Source of the DNA: Novosphingobium kaempferiae
GTDB lineage: Bacteria; Pseudomonadota; Alphaproteobacteria; Sphingomonadales; Sphingomonadaceae
Direction: 5' to 3'
NCBI RefSeq assembly: GCF_021227995.1
Contig: NZ_CP089301.1
Span: 5,332,001-5,396,000 of the forward strand
Length of the DNA stretch: 64,000 nt
Shown in pieces: positions 16,166-25,020 of the stretch. Position 1 is the stretch's first letter. Each line of letters starts with the position of its first letter. Under the pieces are notes generated by a model. It ran no database searches. It was not told the origin of the DNA and saw only the letters and a program-made list of their open reading frames with translations. The position numbers were made by a program, and so were the translations under genes.

Positions 16166-18508
16166 ATGGCCACTCACTACGGTCGCGCTGCATTCTTACT
16201 CTCGGTGTCGCTGCTCGCCCTGCCCGGCGTGTCGCAGGCGCAGGAATCCGCGCCTCAGGAGGCGGCGGACGGTGTCGGCGGGGACATCCTCGTCACCGCG
16301 CTGCGCCGCTCCACCCGCGTCCAGGAAACGCCGGTGGCGATCACCGCGCTGTCCGAGAAATCGCTGCAGAACCTGGGCGCCACGGGCATCGCGGACATCG
16401 TCCGGCAGGTGCCGGGCCTCAACCTGATCGCCGGTGAATCCGGCCGCACCCGCATCTCGATCCGCGGCATCCAGACCGCCGGCGAGAGCACCGTCGGCCT
16501 GTACTACGGCGAGACGCCGCTGACCGGCCCCTCGGGCACCAGCTCCGACCCCTCGGGCGTCACCCCCAACCTCAACCTCTTCGACGTCGAGCGCGTCGAA
16601 GTGCTGCGCGGGCCGCAGGGCACGCTCTACGGCTCGGGCTCGATGGGCGGCACTTTGCGCGTCATCTTCAAGAAACCGAACCTCACGGAATACGAGGGCG
16701 CGACCGAATTCGGCGGCGAAACCGTGGAGCACGGCGAGTTCGGTTACTCCCTGAAAGGCGCGGTCAACGTGCCGATCGTCAGCGACGTGCTGGGCGCGCG
16801 ACTGGTGCTCTACCGCCAGCAGAACCCCGGCTACGTCGACGATCCGACGATCGGCCGCAAGGATCTGAACCGCTCGGTGCTGGAGGGTGCGCGCTTTCAA
16901 GTCGGCTTCCAGCCCACCGATACGCTCAACATGAACTTCATGACGATCGTGCAGACGCAGAAATTCGACGGCACGTCGCAGTGGGCGCCCTCTGTCGGCA
17001 AGTTCACGTCCGCGCAGAAGGTCGCCTCGCCCGCCTACGACAAGCTGCAGCTCTACGCGCTCGAAACCAAGTGGGACACGCCGATCGGCCAGCTTGCCCT
17101 GGCGAATTCGTTCTACCGCTGGGACGTGCGCCAGACCAACGACAACTCGGACAACTACGCCAGCATCGCCGCGTCGAACCGCTACTGCGGACTGTTTCAG
17201 AACACCTACTCGGGCTCACTGCTTCAGCAGACGAGCGCAGGTGCCTCGACCAGTTCGAGCAACTGCGCGAGCGGCGCGAACGGTCTCTCCTCGGCGCAGC
17301 TTCGCGCCGATTACCAGAGCTGGGCGGCAGCGCAGCAGCCCATCGGCAACTACCAGCCCCGCTTCGTGCGCAACTTCGTGAACGAGCTGCGCCTCAGCTC
17401 GACCGGCTCGGGTTCGCTGGGCTACACGCTGGGCCTGTTCCGCGAGGATCGCAACGATCGCGTCGACACGCTTGTCTTCGCGGGCATCCCGGCGACGGGC
17501 GAGCCGCAGCAGCCGACCGTCGATCTGGGATCGCGCTACGTCACCGACGAGGTGAAGCAGACCGCGGTCTACGGCGAGGTCAGCTATCGCATCTTCGAGC
17601 CGCTCACCATCACCGCAGGCCTGCGCTACTACGACTACAAGAAGACCGTTGGCGGCATGAACCTCGGCTACAACTACTTCAACGGGCAGGTGCCGACGGC
17701 CTACCGTGAGGTCACCGCGAACGCCAACGGCCTCATCAAGAAGTTCAACGTCGATCTCAAGATCACGCCGGACATCATGTTCTACGCCACTGCATCGCAG
17801 GGCTTCCGCCCCGGCGGCGCGAACCTGACGCCGGGCATCCCGGAATCGGCGCAGACTTATGCGGCGGACTCGCTGTGGAACTACGAGGCGGGCCTGAAGA
17901 CCCAGTGGTTCGACCGCAAGCTGACGTTCAACGTCGATACCTACCGCATTGACTGGAACAACCTGCAGACGTCGGTCCAGGCGACCTACGGCAACTTCTC
18001 GTACATCGGCAACGTCGGCTCGGCCCGGATCGAGGGCGTCGAGGCCGAGGCGAGCGCGACGCCGTTCCCGGGTCTCTACCTCAACGCCGCGTTCCACTAC
18101 CTGAAGCCGCGCCTGACCGCCGACCAGATCAGCGCCGAAGTGACCGCCGCGGGCCGCAAGGGCGACATCCTGCCGCTGATTCCGCGCACCACCGCCAGCG
18201 CGGGCGCCGAATACACCTTCCCGGCGTTCAGCGATTTCTCGGCCCTGCTCCGCGCCGACTGGACCTATACCGGCAAGATGACCTCGCAGATCCGACCGAC
18301 CAACGCGCTCTACCGCGAGTTCGGCAAGTACAGCATGGTGAACCTGCGCGCGGGTGTGCAGAACGACCGGATCGGGGTGTTCCTCTATGTGCGCAACCTG
18401 CTCAACAAGGTCGGCGTGAATACCATCTCCAGCGCGGCGGGCGTGCCTGACTACTGGGCCACCACCGCACCGCGCACGCTGGGCGCGACCCTCTACAGCA
18501 ACTTCTGA
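16166..18508 (+). CDS. TonB-dependent outer membrane receptor
   Basis: A 780-residue receptor. Signal peptide of about 26 residues (ending GVSQA-QES), TonB box-like DILVTALRR, plug domain about 45-165 (IADIVRQVPGLNLIAG, RVEVLRGPQGTLYGSGSMGG) and a beta-barrel ending in a terminal aromatic (LGATLYSNF). Receptors of this type import large or scarce nutrients with TonB energy. The two exported peptidases directly downstream suggest a peptide or conjugated amino acid substrate. ATG 16166 has AGGGGG upstream. Confidence 0.92.
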   Translation: MATHYGRAAFLLSVSLLALPGVSQAQESAPQEAADGVGGDILVTALRRSTRVQETPVAITALSEKSLQNLGATGIADIVRQVPGLNLIAGESGRTRISIRGIQTAGESTVGLYYGETPLTGPSGTSSDPSGVTPNLNLFDVERVEVLRGPQGTLYGSGSMGGTLRVIFKKPNLTEYEGATEFGGETVEHGEFGYSLKGAVNVPIVSDVLGARLVLYRQQNPGYVDDPTIGRKDLNRSVLEGARFQVGFQPTDTLNMNFMTIVQTQKFDGTSQWAPSVGKFTSAQKVASPAYDKLQLYALETKWDTPIGQLALANSFYRWDVRQTNDNSDNYASIAASNRYCGLFQNTYSGSLLQQTSAGASTSSSNCASGANGLSSAQLRADYQSWAAAQQPIGNYQPRFVRNFVNELRLSSTGSGSLGYTLGLFREDRNDRVDTLVFAGIPATGEPQQPTVDLGSRYVTDEVKQTAVYGEVSYRIFEPLTITAGLRYYDYKKTVGGMNLGYNYFNGQVPTAYREVTANANGLIKKFNVDLKITPDIMFYATASQGFRPGGANLTPGIPESAQTYAADSLWNYEAGLKTQWFDRKLTFNVDTYRIDWNNLQTSVQATYGNFSYIGNVGSARIEGVEAEASATPFPGLYLNAAFHYLKPRLTADQISAEVTAAGRKGDILPLIPRTTASAGAEYTFPAFSDFSALLRADWTYTGKMTSQIRPTNALYREFGKYSMVNLRAGVQNDRIGVFLYVRNLLNKVGVNTISSAAGVPDYWATTAPRTLGATLYSNF

Positions 18509-18533
18509 TCCAACTCCGAACAGGGGAAATACG

Positions 18534-19814
18534 ATGCGTATCTCATTGCTGGCCCTCACCGCAGGCCTCGTCCTCGGTGCCCCCGGCGCGATGGCTGCCA
18601 CCACCGTCGAGGACAAGGCCGCGACGACGCTGCTTTCCGGCGCGAAGTTCACCAAGGCGAAGGAATCGCTGAAGGGCGACTATGACCGGATCATCCAGGA
18701 CATCATCACCCTGACCGAGATCGAGGCCCCGCCGTTCAAGGAAGACGCGCGCGGCGCCGCCTACATGGAAATGCTCCGCGCCGAGGGCCTGACCGACGTG
18801 GAGCGCGACGAGGTCGGCAACGTCATGGGCCTGCGCAAGGGCACGGGAGGCGGCCCGCTGATCGTCGTGACCGCGCACCTCGACACCGTGTTTCCGGGCG
18901 GCACCAACGTGAAGGTGCGGCGCGAGGGGAACGGGCTCTACGCTCCCGGCATCGGTGACGACACCTCCAGCCTGCCGGTCCTGCTGGCCTTCATCCGCGC
19001 GATGAACCGCGCGGGCTATTCGACCAAGGCCGACATCCTGTTCATGGGCAACGTCGGCGAGGAAGGTCCGGGCGACCTGCGCGGATCGCGCTATCTGTTC
19101 CAGAAGGGCAAGTACAAGGACCGCATCAAGTACTTCATCTCGTTCGAGCCGGGCGAGGCTGGACGCATCACCAACGCGGGCACCGGATCGCGCCGCTACA
19201 AGGTGACGTTCAACGGTCCGGGTGGTCACTCGATGGGTGACTTCGGCATCGTCAGCCCCGCTTTCGCGATGGCCAACGCGATGGTCGAATTCGGCAAGAT
19301 CAAGGCCCCGGCCGAGCCCAAGACGGTGTACAACGTCGGCATCCTCGAAGGCGGCACCTCGGTGAATTCCATCCCCTTCGCCACCGCGATGACCATCGAC
19401 ATGCGCTCCAACGGCAAGCTGGAACTCGATGCCGAGGAGAAGCAGTTCCTCGCCCTGCTGCAACCGGCAGTGGACAAGGAGAACGCGGCCCGGTCGACCG
19501 CCAAGGGCAAGATCTCCTACGATGCCAAGCTGATCGGCGACCGTCCGGTGGGCACGACCCCGCTCGACGCGCGGATCATCAAGGTCGCGACCGCCGTCGC
19601 CAAGGGATCGGGCGTGGAGCCGCGCTACGGCGCGGGATCGACCGACAGCAACATCCCGATGAGCATGGGGATCGAGGCGGTAACGCTCGGCTCCGGGTTC
19701 GACACCTTCCGCGCCCACTCGCTTGAGGAAGGCATGAAGATGAACCCGCCCGAAGACCTCAAGAACATGGCCGTCGGCCTCGCAACGGTCCTAACCCTCG
19801 CAGAAGCACGCTGA
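18534..19814 (+). CDS. Exported M20-family metallopeptidase
   Basis: A 426-residue peptidase with a signal peptide (MRISLLALTAGLVLGAPGAM-A). Zinc and catalytic positions of M20 are visible: TAHLDTVF (His115, catalytic Asp117), GIGDDTSSLP (Asp142/143), NVGEEGPGD (catalytic Glu176, Glu177). It resembles the peptidase T / carboxypeptidase G2 branch, which removes residues from short peptides. It starts 25 bases after the receptor gene, so they are probably cotranscribed. Periplasmic action is inferred from the signal peptide. Confidence 0.9.
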   Translation: MRISLLALTAGLVLGAPGAMAATTVEDKAATTLLSGAKFTKAKESLKGDYDRIIQDIITLTEIEAPPFKEDARGAAYMEMLRAEGLTDVERDEVGNVMGLRKGTGGGPLIVVTAHLDTVFPGGTNVKVRREGNGLYAPGIGDDTSSLPVLLAFIRAMNRAGYSTKADILFMGNVGEEGPGDLRGSRYLFQKGKYKDRIKYFISFEPGEAGRITNAGTGSRRYKVTFNGPGGHSMGDFGIVSPAFAMANAMVEFGKIKAPAEPKTVYNVGILEGGTSVNSIPFATAMTIDMRSNGKLELDAEEKQFLALLQPAVDKENAARSTAKGKISYDAKLIGDRPVGTTPLDARIIKVATAVAKGSGVEPRYGAGSTDSNIPMSMGIEAVTLGSGFDTFRAHSLEEGMKMNPPEDLKNMAVGLATVLTLAEAR

Positions 19815-19825
19815 CCCATCCTGAC

Positions 19826-19862
19826 GGGGCGGGCTTATCCAGCGGCCCGCCCCGGCTTTTTC
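19826..19862 (+). terminator. Rho-independent terminator
   Basis: Stem GGGGCGGGC / GCCCGCCCC with a ten-base loop, followed by GGCTTTTTCC. It lies between the M20 and M14 genes and may end or attenuate transcription of the receptor-M20 unit. Confidence 0.75.
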
Positions 19863-19908
19863 CTTCCTTCACCCCCCGGCGGCGCCGCGAGCCGCAAGGA
19901 GTCCTGTC

Positions 19909-22701
19909 ATGTCCCGTCGCAGTCTTCTGCTTGCCGCCACGTGTCTCTCGCTCCCGCTCGCCGCTCCGGCCCATGCCGAGGATGCCCCGCCGACCAGCGC
20001 CGTGATCACGGCGCCGGAAAAGGTCGTCGGCGGACAGGTCGGTGCCGATTACTTCCTTGCCGACTACACGAAGATCTCCGCCTGGCTGACCAAGGTCGCC
20101 GGCGAGAGCGACCGCATGAAGCTCGTCAGCATCGGCAAGACCGCCGAGGGGCGCGAGCAGTACATGGCGATTGTCTCCTCGCCCGATAACATCCGCAATC
20201 TGGAGAAGTACCGCCAGATCGCCCAGAAGCTGGCGCTGGCGAAGGGCCTCGACGACGAAGCCGCGAAGAAACTCGCCGCCGAGGGGCGCGCGATGGTGTG
20301 GATGGACGCCGGGCTTCACGCGAGCGAGATCGTCAACGCGCAGAGCCACGTCCAGATCATCCACGAGATGCTGACGCGCAACGATCCCGAGACGCTGCGC
20401 CTGCTCGGCGACGACATCATGCTGTTCGTCTTCGCGAACCCCGACGGCCTCGAACTCGTGGCCGACTGGTACATGGCGAACCCGCGCAAGGTCACCACGG
20501 ATTCCATCCCGGTGCTCTACCAGAAGTACATCGGCCACGATAACAACCGCGACAGCTTCGCCTCCACCCAGCCCGAGACGACCAACATGAACCGGGCGGG
20601 GTATCGCGAGTGGTTCCCGCAGATCCTCTACAACCAGCACCAGACCGGCCCGCTCGGCGCGGTGGTGTTCATCCCGCCGTTTCGCGATCCCTACAACTTC
20701 AATAACGAGCCGCTGGTCATCAACCAGACCGACGTGGTCGGCCAGATGATGCACGCGCGCCTTGTCGCGCAGGGCAAGGGCGGTTCGGCGATGCGCTCGG
20801 CCGCGCCTTATTCGACGTGGTTCAACGGCGGCATCCGCACGATCGGCTACTTCCACAACCAGATCGGCATCCTCACCGAGATCATCGGCAATCCCACGCC
20901 GATGAAGATCCCGCTCGTCCCCGACAACCAGTTGCCGCGACAGGACGAGGTGCTGCCCATCGCTCCGCAGGACTGGCACTTCCAGCAGTCGCTCGACTAC
21001 GTGAAGGAAATGGACCGCGCGATCCTGGACTACGCATCGCGCTATCGCGAGACGATCCAGTACAACCGCTACGTGATGGGCCGCAACCAGATCGCAAAGG
21101 GCAGCCAGGACAGCTGGGTCATCACGCCCAAGCGGCTGGAGGCGGTGAAGGAGGAGGCGAAGAAGCTGCCACCTCCTGGCCCCGATGAAATGGGCGGCGC
21201 CTATGGCTGGGGCAACGAGAAGGTCGTTCCCGCGAGCCTCTACAAGACCGTCCTGAATGCGCCGGAAAAGCGCGCTCCGCGCGCCTACATCATTCCGGCG
21301 GATGCGCAGGCGGACATGCCGACGACGGTGCGCTTCCTGAACGCGCTCATCAAGACCGGGATTGAAGTTCAGCAGGCCCCCGCCGCATTCAGCTTCGGCG
21401 GCAAGAGCTATCCGGCGGGCAGCTACGTGGTGCGCTCCGATCAGGCGTTCCGCCCCCATGTGCTCGACATGTTCGAGCCGCAGGATCATCCGCAGGACTT
21501 CACCTACGAAGGCGGGCCGCCGATCAAGCCCTACGACGTGACCGGCTATACGCTGGCGCTGCAGATGAACGTGGCGTTCGACCGCGTACTCGACGCTCCG
21601 CCGCCGGCGTTCCCGCTGATTCCGGACGAGATCGCCGCGCCACCGCCCGGCCGTGTGATCGGTTCCGGCGCGGCGGGCTGGGTCGTCGATCATGGCGTGA
21701 ACAACAGCTACACGCTGACCAACCGGCTGCTGAAGGCCGGGCTGCCGGTGTTCTGGCTCAAGTCCGGTCTGACCCTCGCTGGCAAGCCGCTGGCACCCGG
21801 GGCATTGTGGATCCCGGCTTCGGCCAAGGCCAAGGCCATCGTCGGCGCTGCGGTTGGCCCGCTCGGGCTCGACGCTCATGCCGTCGACGCAAAACCGCAG
21901 GGCGAAGCCGTCGCGGTGAAGCCGGTCAAGATCGGCCTCGTCGATGTCTACGGCGGCTCGATGGCCTCGGGCTGGACGCGCTGGATCTTCGAGCAGTATG
22001 AATTCCCCTACGAACTCGTCTACCCGCAGGCGCTGGACAAGGGCGGTCTCAAGGGGAAGTACGACGTGCTCGTCTTCCAGAGCGACGTGCTGGGCCGGGA
22101 GGAAGGCCCCTCGCGCCCGCAGCCTGAGGCTGCGGACATTCCAGCGGCCTATCGCAAGATGCTCGGCAAGATCACGCCCGAGGCCACCTTCCCGCAGGTC
22201 GCGGCCTTTGCGAAGGCGGGTGGAACCGTCATTGCGGTCGGCAACTCCACCCGCATGGGCGAGGCGCTGGGCCTGCCTGTGACGAACCTGCTCGCTCCCA
22301 AGGGGGCGGATGGCAAGGCCAAGCAGGTATCCTCCAACAGCTTCTACGTCCCCGGATCGATCCTGAGCGCGCAAGTCGACAGCAGCGATCCCCTGGCCTT
22401 CGGCGTCGCACCCACGGTCAACATGTTCTACAACAACAACCCGGTCTTCCGCGCCGACGGCCCCAGCGTCCGCAAGGTCAGCTGGTTCGACAAGGACGAC
22501 CCGCTGGTTTCCGGCTGGGGCTGGGGCCAGAAGCTGCTCAACGGCGGCGCGGGCATCGTCGAAGGCGGGCTTGGCAAGGGCCGCGTGTTCCTGATGGGAC
22601 CGGAAGTGACCCAGCGCGGCCAGCCCTTCGCGACGTTCAAGTTCCTGCTGAACGGCGTGCTCCTTGCGGGCAGCGACGCGAAGCCGGCCGAAGGGAACTG
22701 A
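19909..22701 (+). CDS. Exported M14-family zinc carboxypeptidase, large
   Basis: A 930-residue exported protein. After the signal peptide (ending APAHA-EDA) comes an M14 catalytic domain. Zinc ligands are in GLHASE (His137, Glu140) and NQHQTG (His244); GHDNNRD at 210-215 supplies the substrate-binding Asn-Arg pair, and Glu324 in ILTEIIG is the likely catalytic base. The C-terminal half (about 420-930) is a long extra region without an obvious catalytic motif, as in many large M14 proteins of sphingomonads and Bacteroidetes. It follows the M20 gene after a terminator-like hairpin. Confidence 0.88.
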   Translation: MSRRSLLLAATCLSLPLAAPAHAEDAPPTSAVITAPEKVVGGQVGADYFLADYTKISAWLTKVAGESDRMKLVSIGKTAEGREQYMAIVSSPDNIRNLEKYRQIAQKLALAKGLDDEAAKKLAAEGRAMVWMDAGLHASEIVNAQSHVQIIHEMLTRNDPETLRLLGDDIMLFVFANPDGLELVADWYMANPRKVTTDSIPVLYQKYIGHDNNRDSFASTQPETTNMNRAGYREWFPQILYNQHQTGPLGAVVFIPPFRDPYNFNNEPLVINQTDVVGQMMHARLVAQGKGGSAMRSAAPYSTWFNGGIRTIGYFHNQIGILTEIIGNPTPMKIPLVPDNQLPRQDEVLPIAPQDWHFQQSLDYVKEMDRAILDYASRYRETIQYNRYVMGRNQIAKGSQDSWVITPKRLEAVKEEAKKLPPPGPDEMGGAYGWGNEKVVPASLYKTVLNAPEKRAPRAYIIPADAQADMPTTVRFLNALIKTGIEVQQAPAAFSFGGKSYPAGSYVVRSDQAFRPHVLDMFEPQDHPQDFTYEGGPPIKPYDVTGYTLALQMNVAFDRVLDAPPPAFPLIPDEIAAPPPGRVIGSGAAGWVVDHGVNNSYTLTNRLLKAGLPVFWLKSGLTLAGKPLAPGALWIPASAKAKAIVGAAVGPLGLDAHAVDAKPQGEAVAVKPVKIGLVDVYGGSMASGWTRWIFEQYEFPYELVYPQALDKGGLKGKYDVLVFQSDVLGREEGPSRPQPEAADIPAAYRKMLGKITPEATFPQVAAFAKAGGTVIAVGNSTRMGEALGLPVTNLLAPKGADGKAKQVSSNSFYVPGSILSAQVDSSDPLAFGVAPTVNMFYNNNPVFRADGPSVRKVSWFDKDDPLVSGWGWGQKLLNGGAGIVEGGLGKGRVFLMGPEVTQRGQPFATFKFLLNGVLLAGSDAKPAEGN

Positions 22702-22829
22702 TCGACCATCCCGCTGTGGCCCGTCGAAAGGCGGGCCGCTCTGGCGGAATTGGGCGAGGATGCTGTGGTCAGCCTGCCCGTGCGCGGCTATGGTGCCGAT
22801 GTGGTACACAACGTCGCGCGCATCCGGTC

Positions 22830-23507
22830 ATGAGCCTGCAAATCCTTCTGGTCGAGGACGACCTTCATCTCCAGCGCCAGATCGCCGGGCAACTGGCCGG
22901 TTTCGGCCATGAAGTGCAGGTCGCGGGGGACGGGACGGAGGCCCTGTCCCTCGTTGGGCGGCATGCTTTCGATGTGGTCATCCTCGACTGGATGCTGCCC
23001 TCCGTGGACGGGATCACGGTCCTGCGCGAATTGCGGGCCGAGGGCATGGACATGCCAGTGCTAATGCTCACCGCGCTCGGGCATACCATGGACAAGGTGG
23101 AGGGACTGGAGGCCGGGGCGGACGACTATGTCGTCAAGCCGGTCGATCCGCTGGAACTCAACGCCCGCCTTCAGGCGCTGATGCGCGCGCGCAAGGTCAG
23201 TGAGCGTCCGGCCAATACTATCGCTGCGGGCGATATCGTCATCAGCCCATCGCGCATGGCGGCATGGCGCGGGGATCAGCCGCTGAACCTGTCGCAGACC
23301 GAGTTCAAGTTGCTGCTGGAACTGGTGCGTGATGCGGGGACGGTGCTGACGCGGGCCATGCTGATCGAGCGGGTCTGGGGTCGGGACTTCGTGACGACGA
23401 CCAACATCGTCGATGCCCATATCCGGCAGTTGCGCGTCAAGTTGTTGCAATATGGGGAAGATCCCATCGGCACGGTGCGCGGGATCGGCTACGTCCTGCA
23501 GGTATGA
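22830..23507 (+). CDS. OmpR-family response regulator
   Basis: A 225-residue regulator: receiver domain with Asp53 (VVILDWMLPSVDG), Thr/Ala switch region (LTALGHTMD), Lys in VVKPVDP, and a winged-helix domain ending IGTVRGIGYVLQV. ATG 22830 begins at the conserved LQILLVEDD. Its stop overlaps the kinase start (ATGA), so the two are translationally coupled. Confidence 0.93.
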   Translation: MSLQILLVEDDLHLQRQIAGQLAGFGHEVQVAGDGTEALSLVGRHAFDVVILDWMLPSVDGITVLRELRAEGMDMPVLMLTALGHTMDKVEGLEAGADDYVVKPVDPLELNARLQALMRARKVSERPANTIAAGDIVISPSRMAAWRGDQPLNLSQTEFKLLLELVRDAGTVLTRAMLIERVWGRDFVTTTNIVDAHIRQLRVKLLQYGEDPIGTVRGIGYVLQV

Positions 23508-24856
23508 GCATGATCCCCCGGTCGTTGCGCGGACTGACCATCGCCTTCCTGGCGCTGTTCTTCTGCGTCACCACGACGGCCGGGCTGGCGACCTTCATCG
23601 CCACGCGATCGACCATAAATGCGCTTGTAGATCAACGCATTGAGTTCGAAAGCCACGAGATCGCGCCGCTCGATACGACCGTGCACAGAACTGAACTGAG
23701 CCGACGCATAGACGACCTGACCGGGCGCAGGGACACCGCGGACCTCGGCATACTGCTCACCGATCCGCAGGGGAGGATGATCGCGGGCAACACCCGCTTC
23801 ACCCGGCAGCTTCCGCTCGGCTTTTCCAGCCTCGACGACGCCGACAGCATCGAGGGCCTGAGCGCGGGCCGCGTGTTCGTGCGCGAGCTTGCCGGGGGCA
23901 TGCGGCTGGCGGTCTTCGCCGAGACCGAGCCGATCGACAACTACACTTCGGCCCGCCGGCTGATCTACGTCGCCGGGTTCGGGGCCATCGTGCTGGTGGT
24001 GCTGACCGGCCTGCTGCTGTTCCGTGGCCTCGTCGGTCGTCGCATCGGCGAGGTGCGGCAGACGGCGGAATCGATCATCGAGGGCGACTTGTGCCAGCGC
24101 GTGCCGGTCGCGGGCGACGGGGGCGAGTTCGACCAGCAGGCGGCGGCGTTCAACCGGATGCTGGATCGCATCGAACAGCTCATGGCCGAGATTCGCAACG
24201 TCACCAACGACGTCTCGCACGAGATGCGCACGCCGCTCGCCCGCCTGCGCAACGAACTGGCCATGCTGGAGGAGCGCGCCGACGCCGGGCCGCTGCACGC
24301 GGAGATCGAGCTTGCGCGCGAGCAGGCCGACGACCTGCTCGGCATGTTCGCCGCGATGCTGCGCATCGCCGAGATCGAGAGCGGATCGCGCCGTGCCGGT
24401 TTCGAGGCGCTGGACCTCGCCGCGCTTGCCGAGGATGTCGCCGAAATGGTGCGTCCACTGGCGGACGAACGTGGGCATAACGTCGAGCTCGCGCCCCATG
24501 TCTCCGTGCCCATGGTCGGCGATCGGCAACTGCTGACGCAGCTCCTGGCCAATCTTGCCGAGAACGCCGTCATGCACACCCCGGCGGGAACGACGATCCG
24601 GCTGTCGGTCGAGCAGCGGGGCAGGACCGTTGCCGCCATCGTGGCGGACGATGGCCCGGGCATCCCGCGCGAGCAGCGGGCGAAGGTCATGCGCCGCTTC
24701 GGGCGGCTGGATCGCAGCGGCCGGGGCGCGGATCGCCACCGGGGGCACGGCCTTGGCCTTCCGCTGGCGGACGCGATAGCGCGGCTCCACGGCGGCGGGC
24801 TGGCGCTGGAGGATGCGGCGCCGGGGCTTCGCATCGTCGTGACCCTGCCTGCCTGA
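23504..24856 (+). CDS. Sensor histidine kinase
   Basis: A 450-residue inner-membrane kinase. Transmembrane segments at about 10-32 and 154-173 enclose a periplasmic domain of about 120 residues; HAMP follows (176-230). H-box NDVSHEMRTPLARLRNEL has His239; the N-box is LAENAVMHTP, with DDGPGI and HGLGLPLADAIARLHGG as G-boxes. It pairs with the overlapping regulator. The signal is unknown; the genes follow the M14 peptidase. Confidence 0.93.
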   Translation: MSMIPRSLRGLTIAFLALFFCVTTTAGLATFIATRSTINALVDQRIEFESHEIAPLDTTVHRTELSRRIDDLTGRRDTADLGILLTDPQGRMIAGNTRFTRQLPLGFSSLDDADSIEGLSAGRVFVRELAGGMRLAVFAETEPIDNYTSARRLIYVAGFGAIVLVVLTGLLLFRGLVGRRIGEVRQTAESIIEGDLCQRVPVAGDGGEFDQQAAAFNRMLDRIEQLMAEIRNVTNDVSHEMRTPLARLRNELAMLEERADAGPLHAEIELAREQADDLLGMFAAMLRIAEIESGSRRAGFEALDLAALAEDVAEMVRPLADERGHNVELAPHVSVPMVGDRQLLTQLLANLAENAVMHTPAGTTIRLSVEQRGRTVAAIVADDGPGIPREQRAKVMRRFGRLDRSGRGADRHRGHGLGLPLADAIARLHGGGLALEDAAPGLRIVVTLPA

Positions 24857-24882
24857 CACAAACGATGGGCCGGAAAACAAAT

Positions 24883-24914
24883 GACCGGTGTGACGCGGGG
24901 GCATCACACCGGTC
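24883..24914. terminator. Hairpin after the kinase gene
   Basis: An 11-base stem GACCGGTGTGA / TCACACCGGTC with a ten-base loop, 26 bases after the kinase stop. There is no T tract, so it may be an mRNA 3' stabiliser and not a classic terminator. Confidence 0.45.
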
Positions 24915-24993
24915 GAGTATGCGATTGCTCGAGTGACCTGGGACCGGCCCCCTCATCGTGAAGGAGGCCGCTCCGCTCGGGCTATCGTTTGTC

Positions 24994-25013
24994 CCCGGAC
25001 CCGAAGGTCCGGG
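24994..25013. terminator. Hairpin after the TonB receptor gene
   Basis: Stem CCCGGACC / GGTCCGGG with a TTCG loop when read on the minus strand, eight bases after the receptor stop. It lacks a run of T and is only a possible terminator. Confidence 0.45.
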
Positions 25014-25020
25014 AAGCTCG

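Noticed and set aside
19759..22809. A 1016-codon open frame opposite the M14 peptidase
   Set aside because: No signal, motif or ribosome site; the plus-strand peptidase has all catalytic residues.
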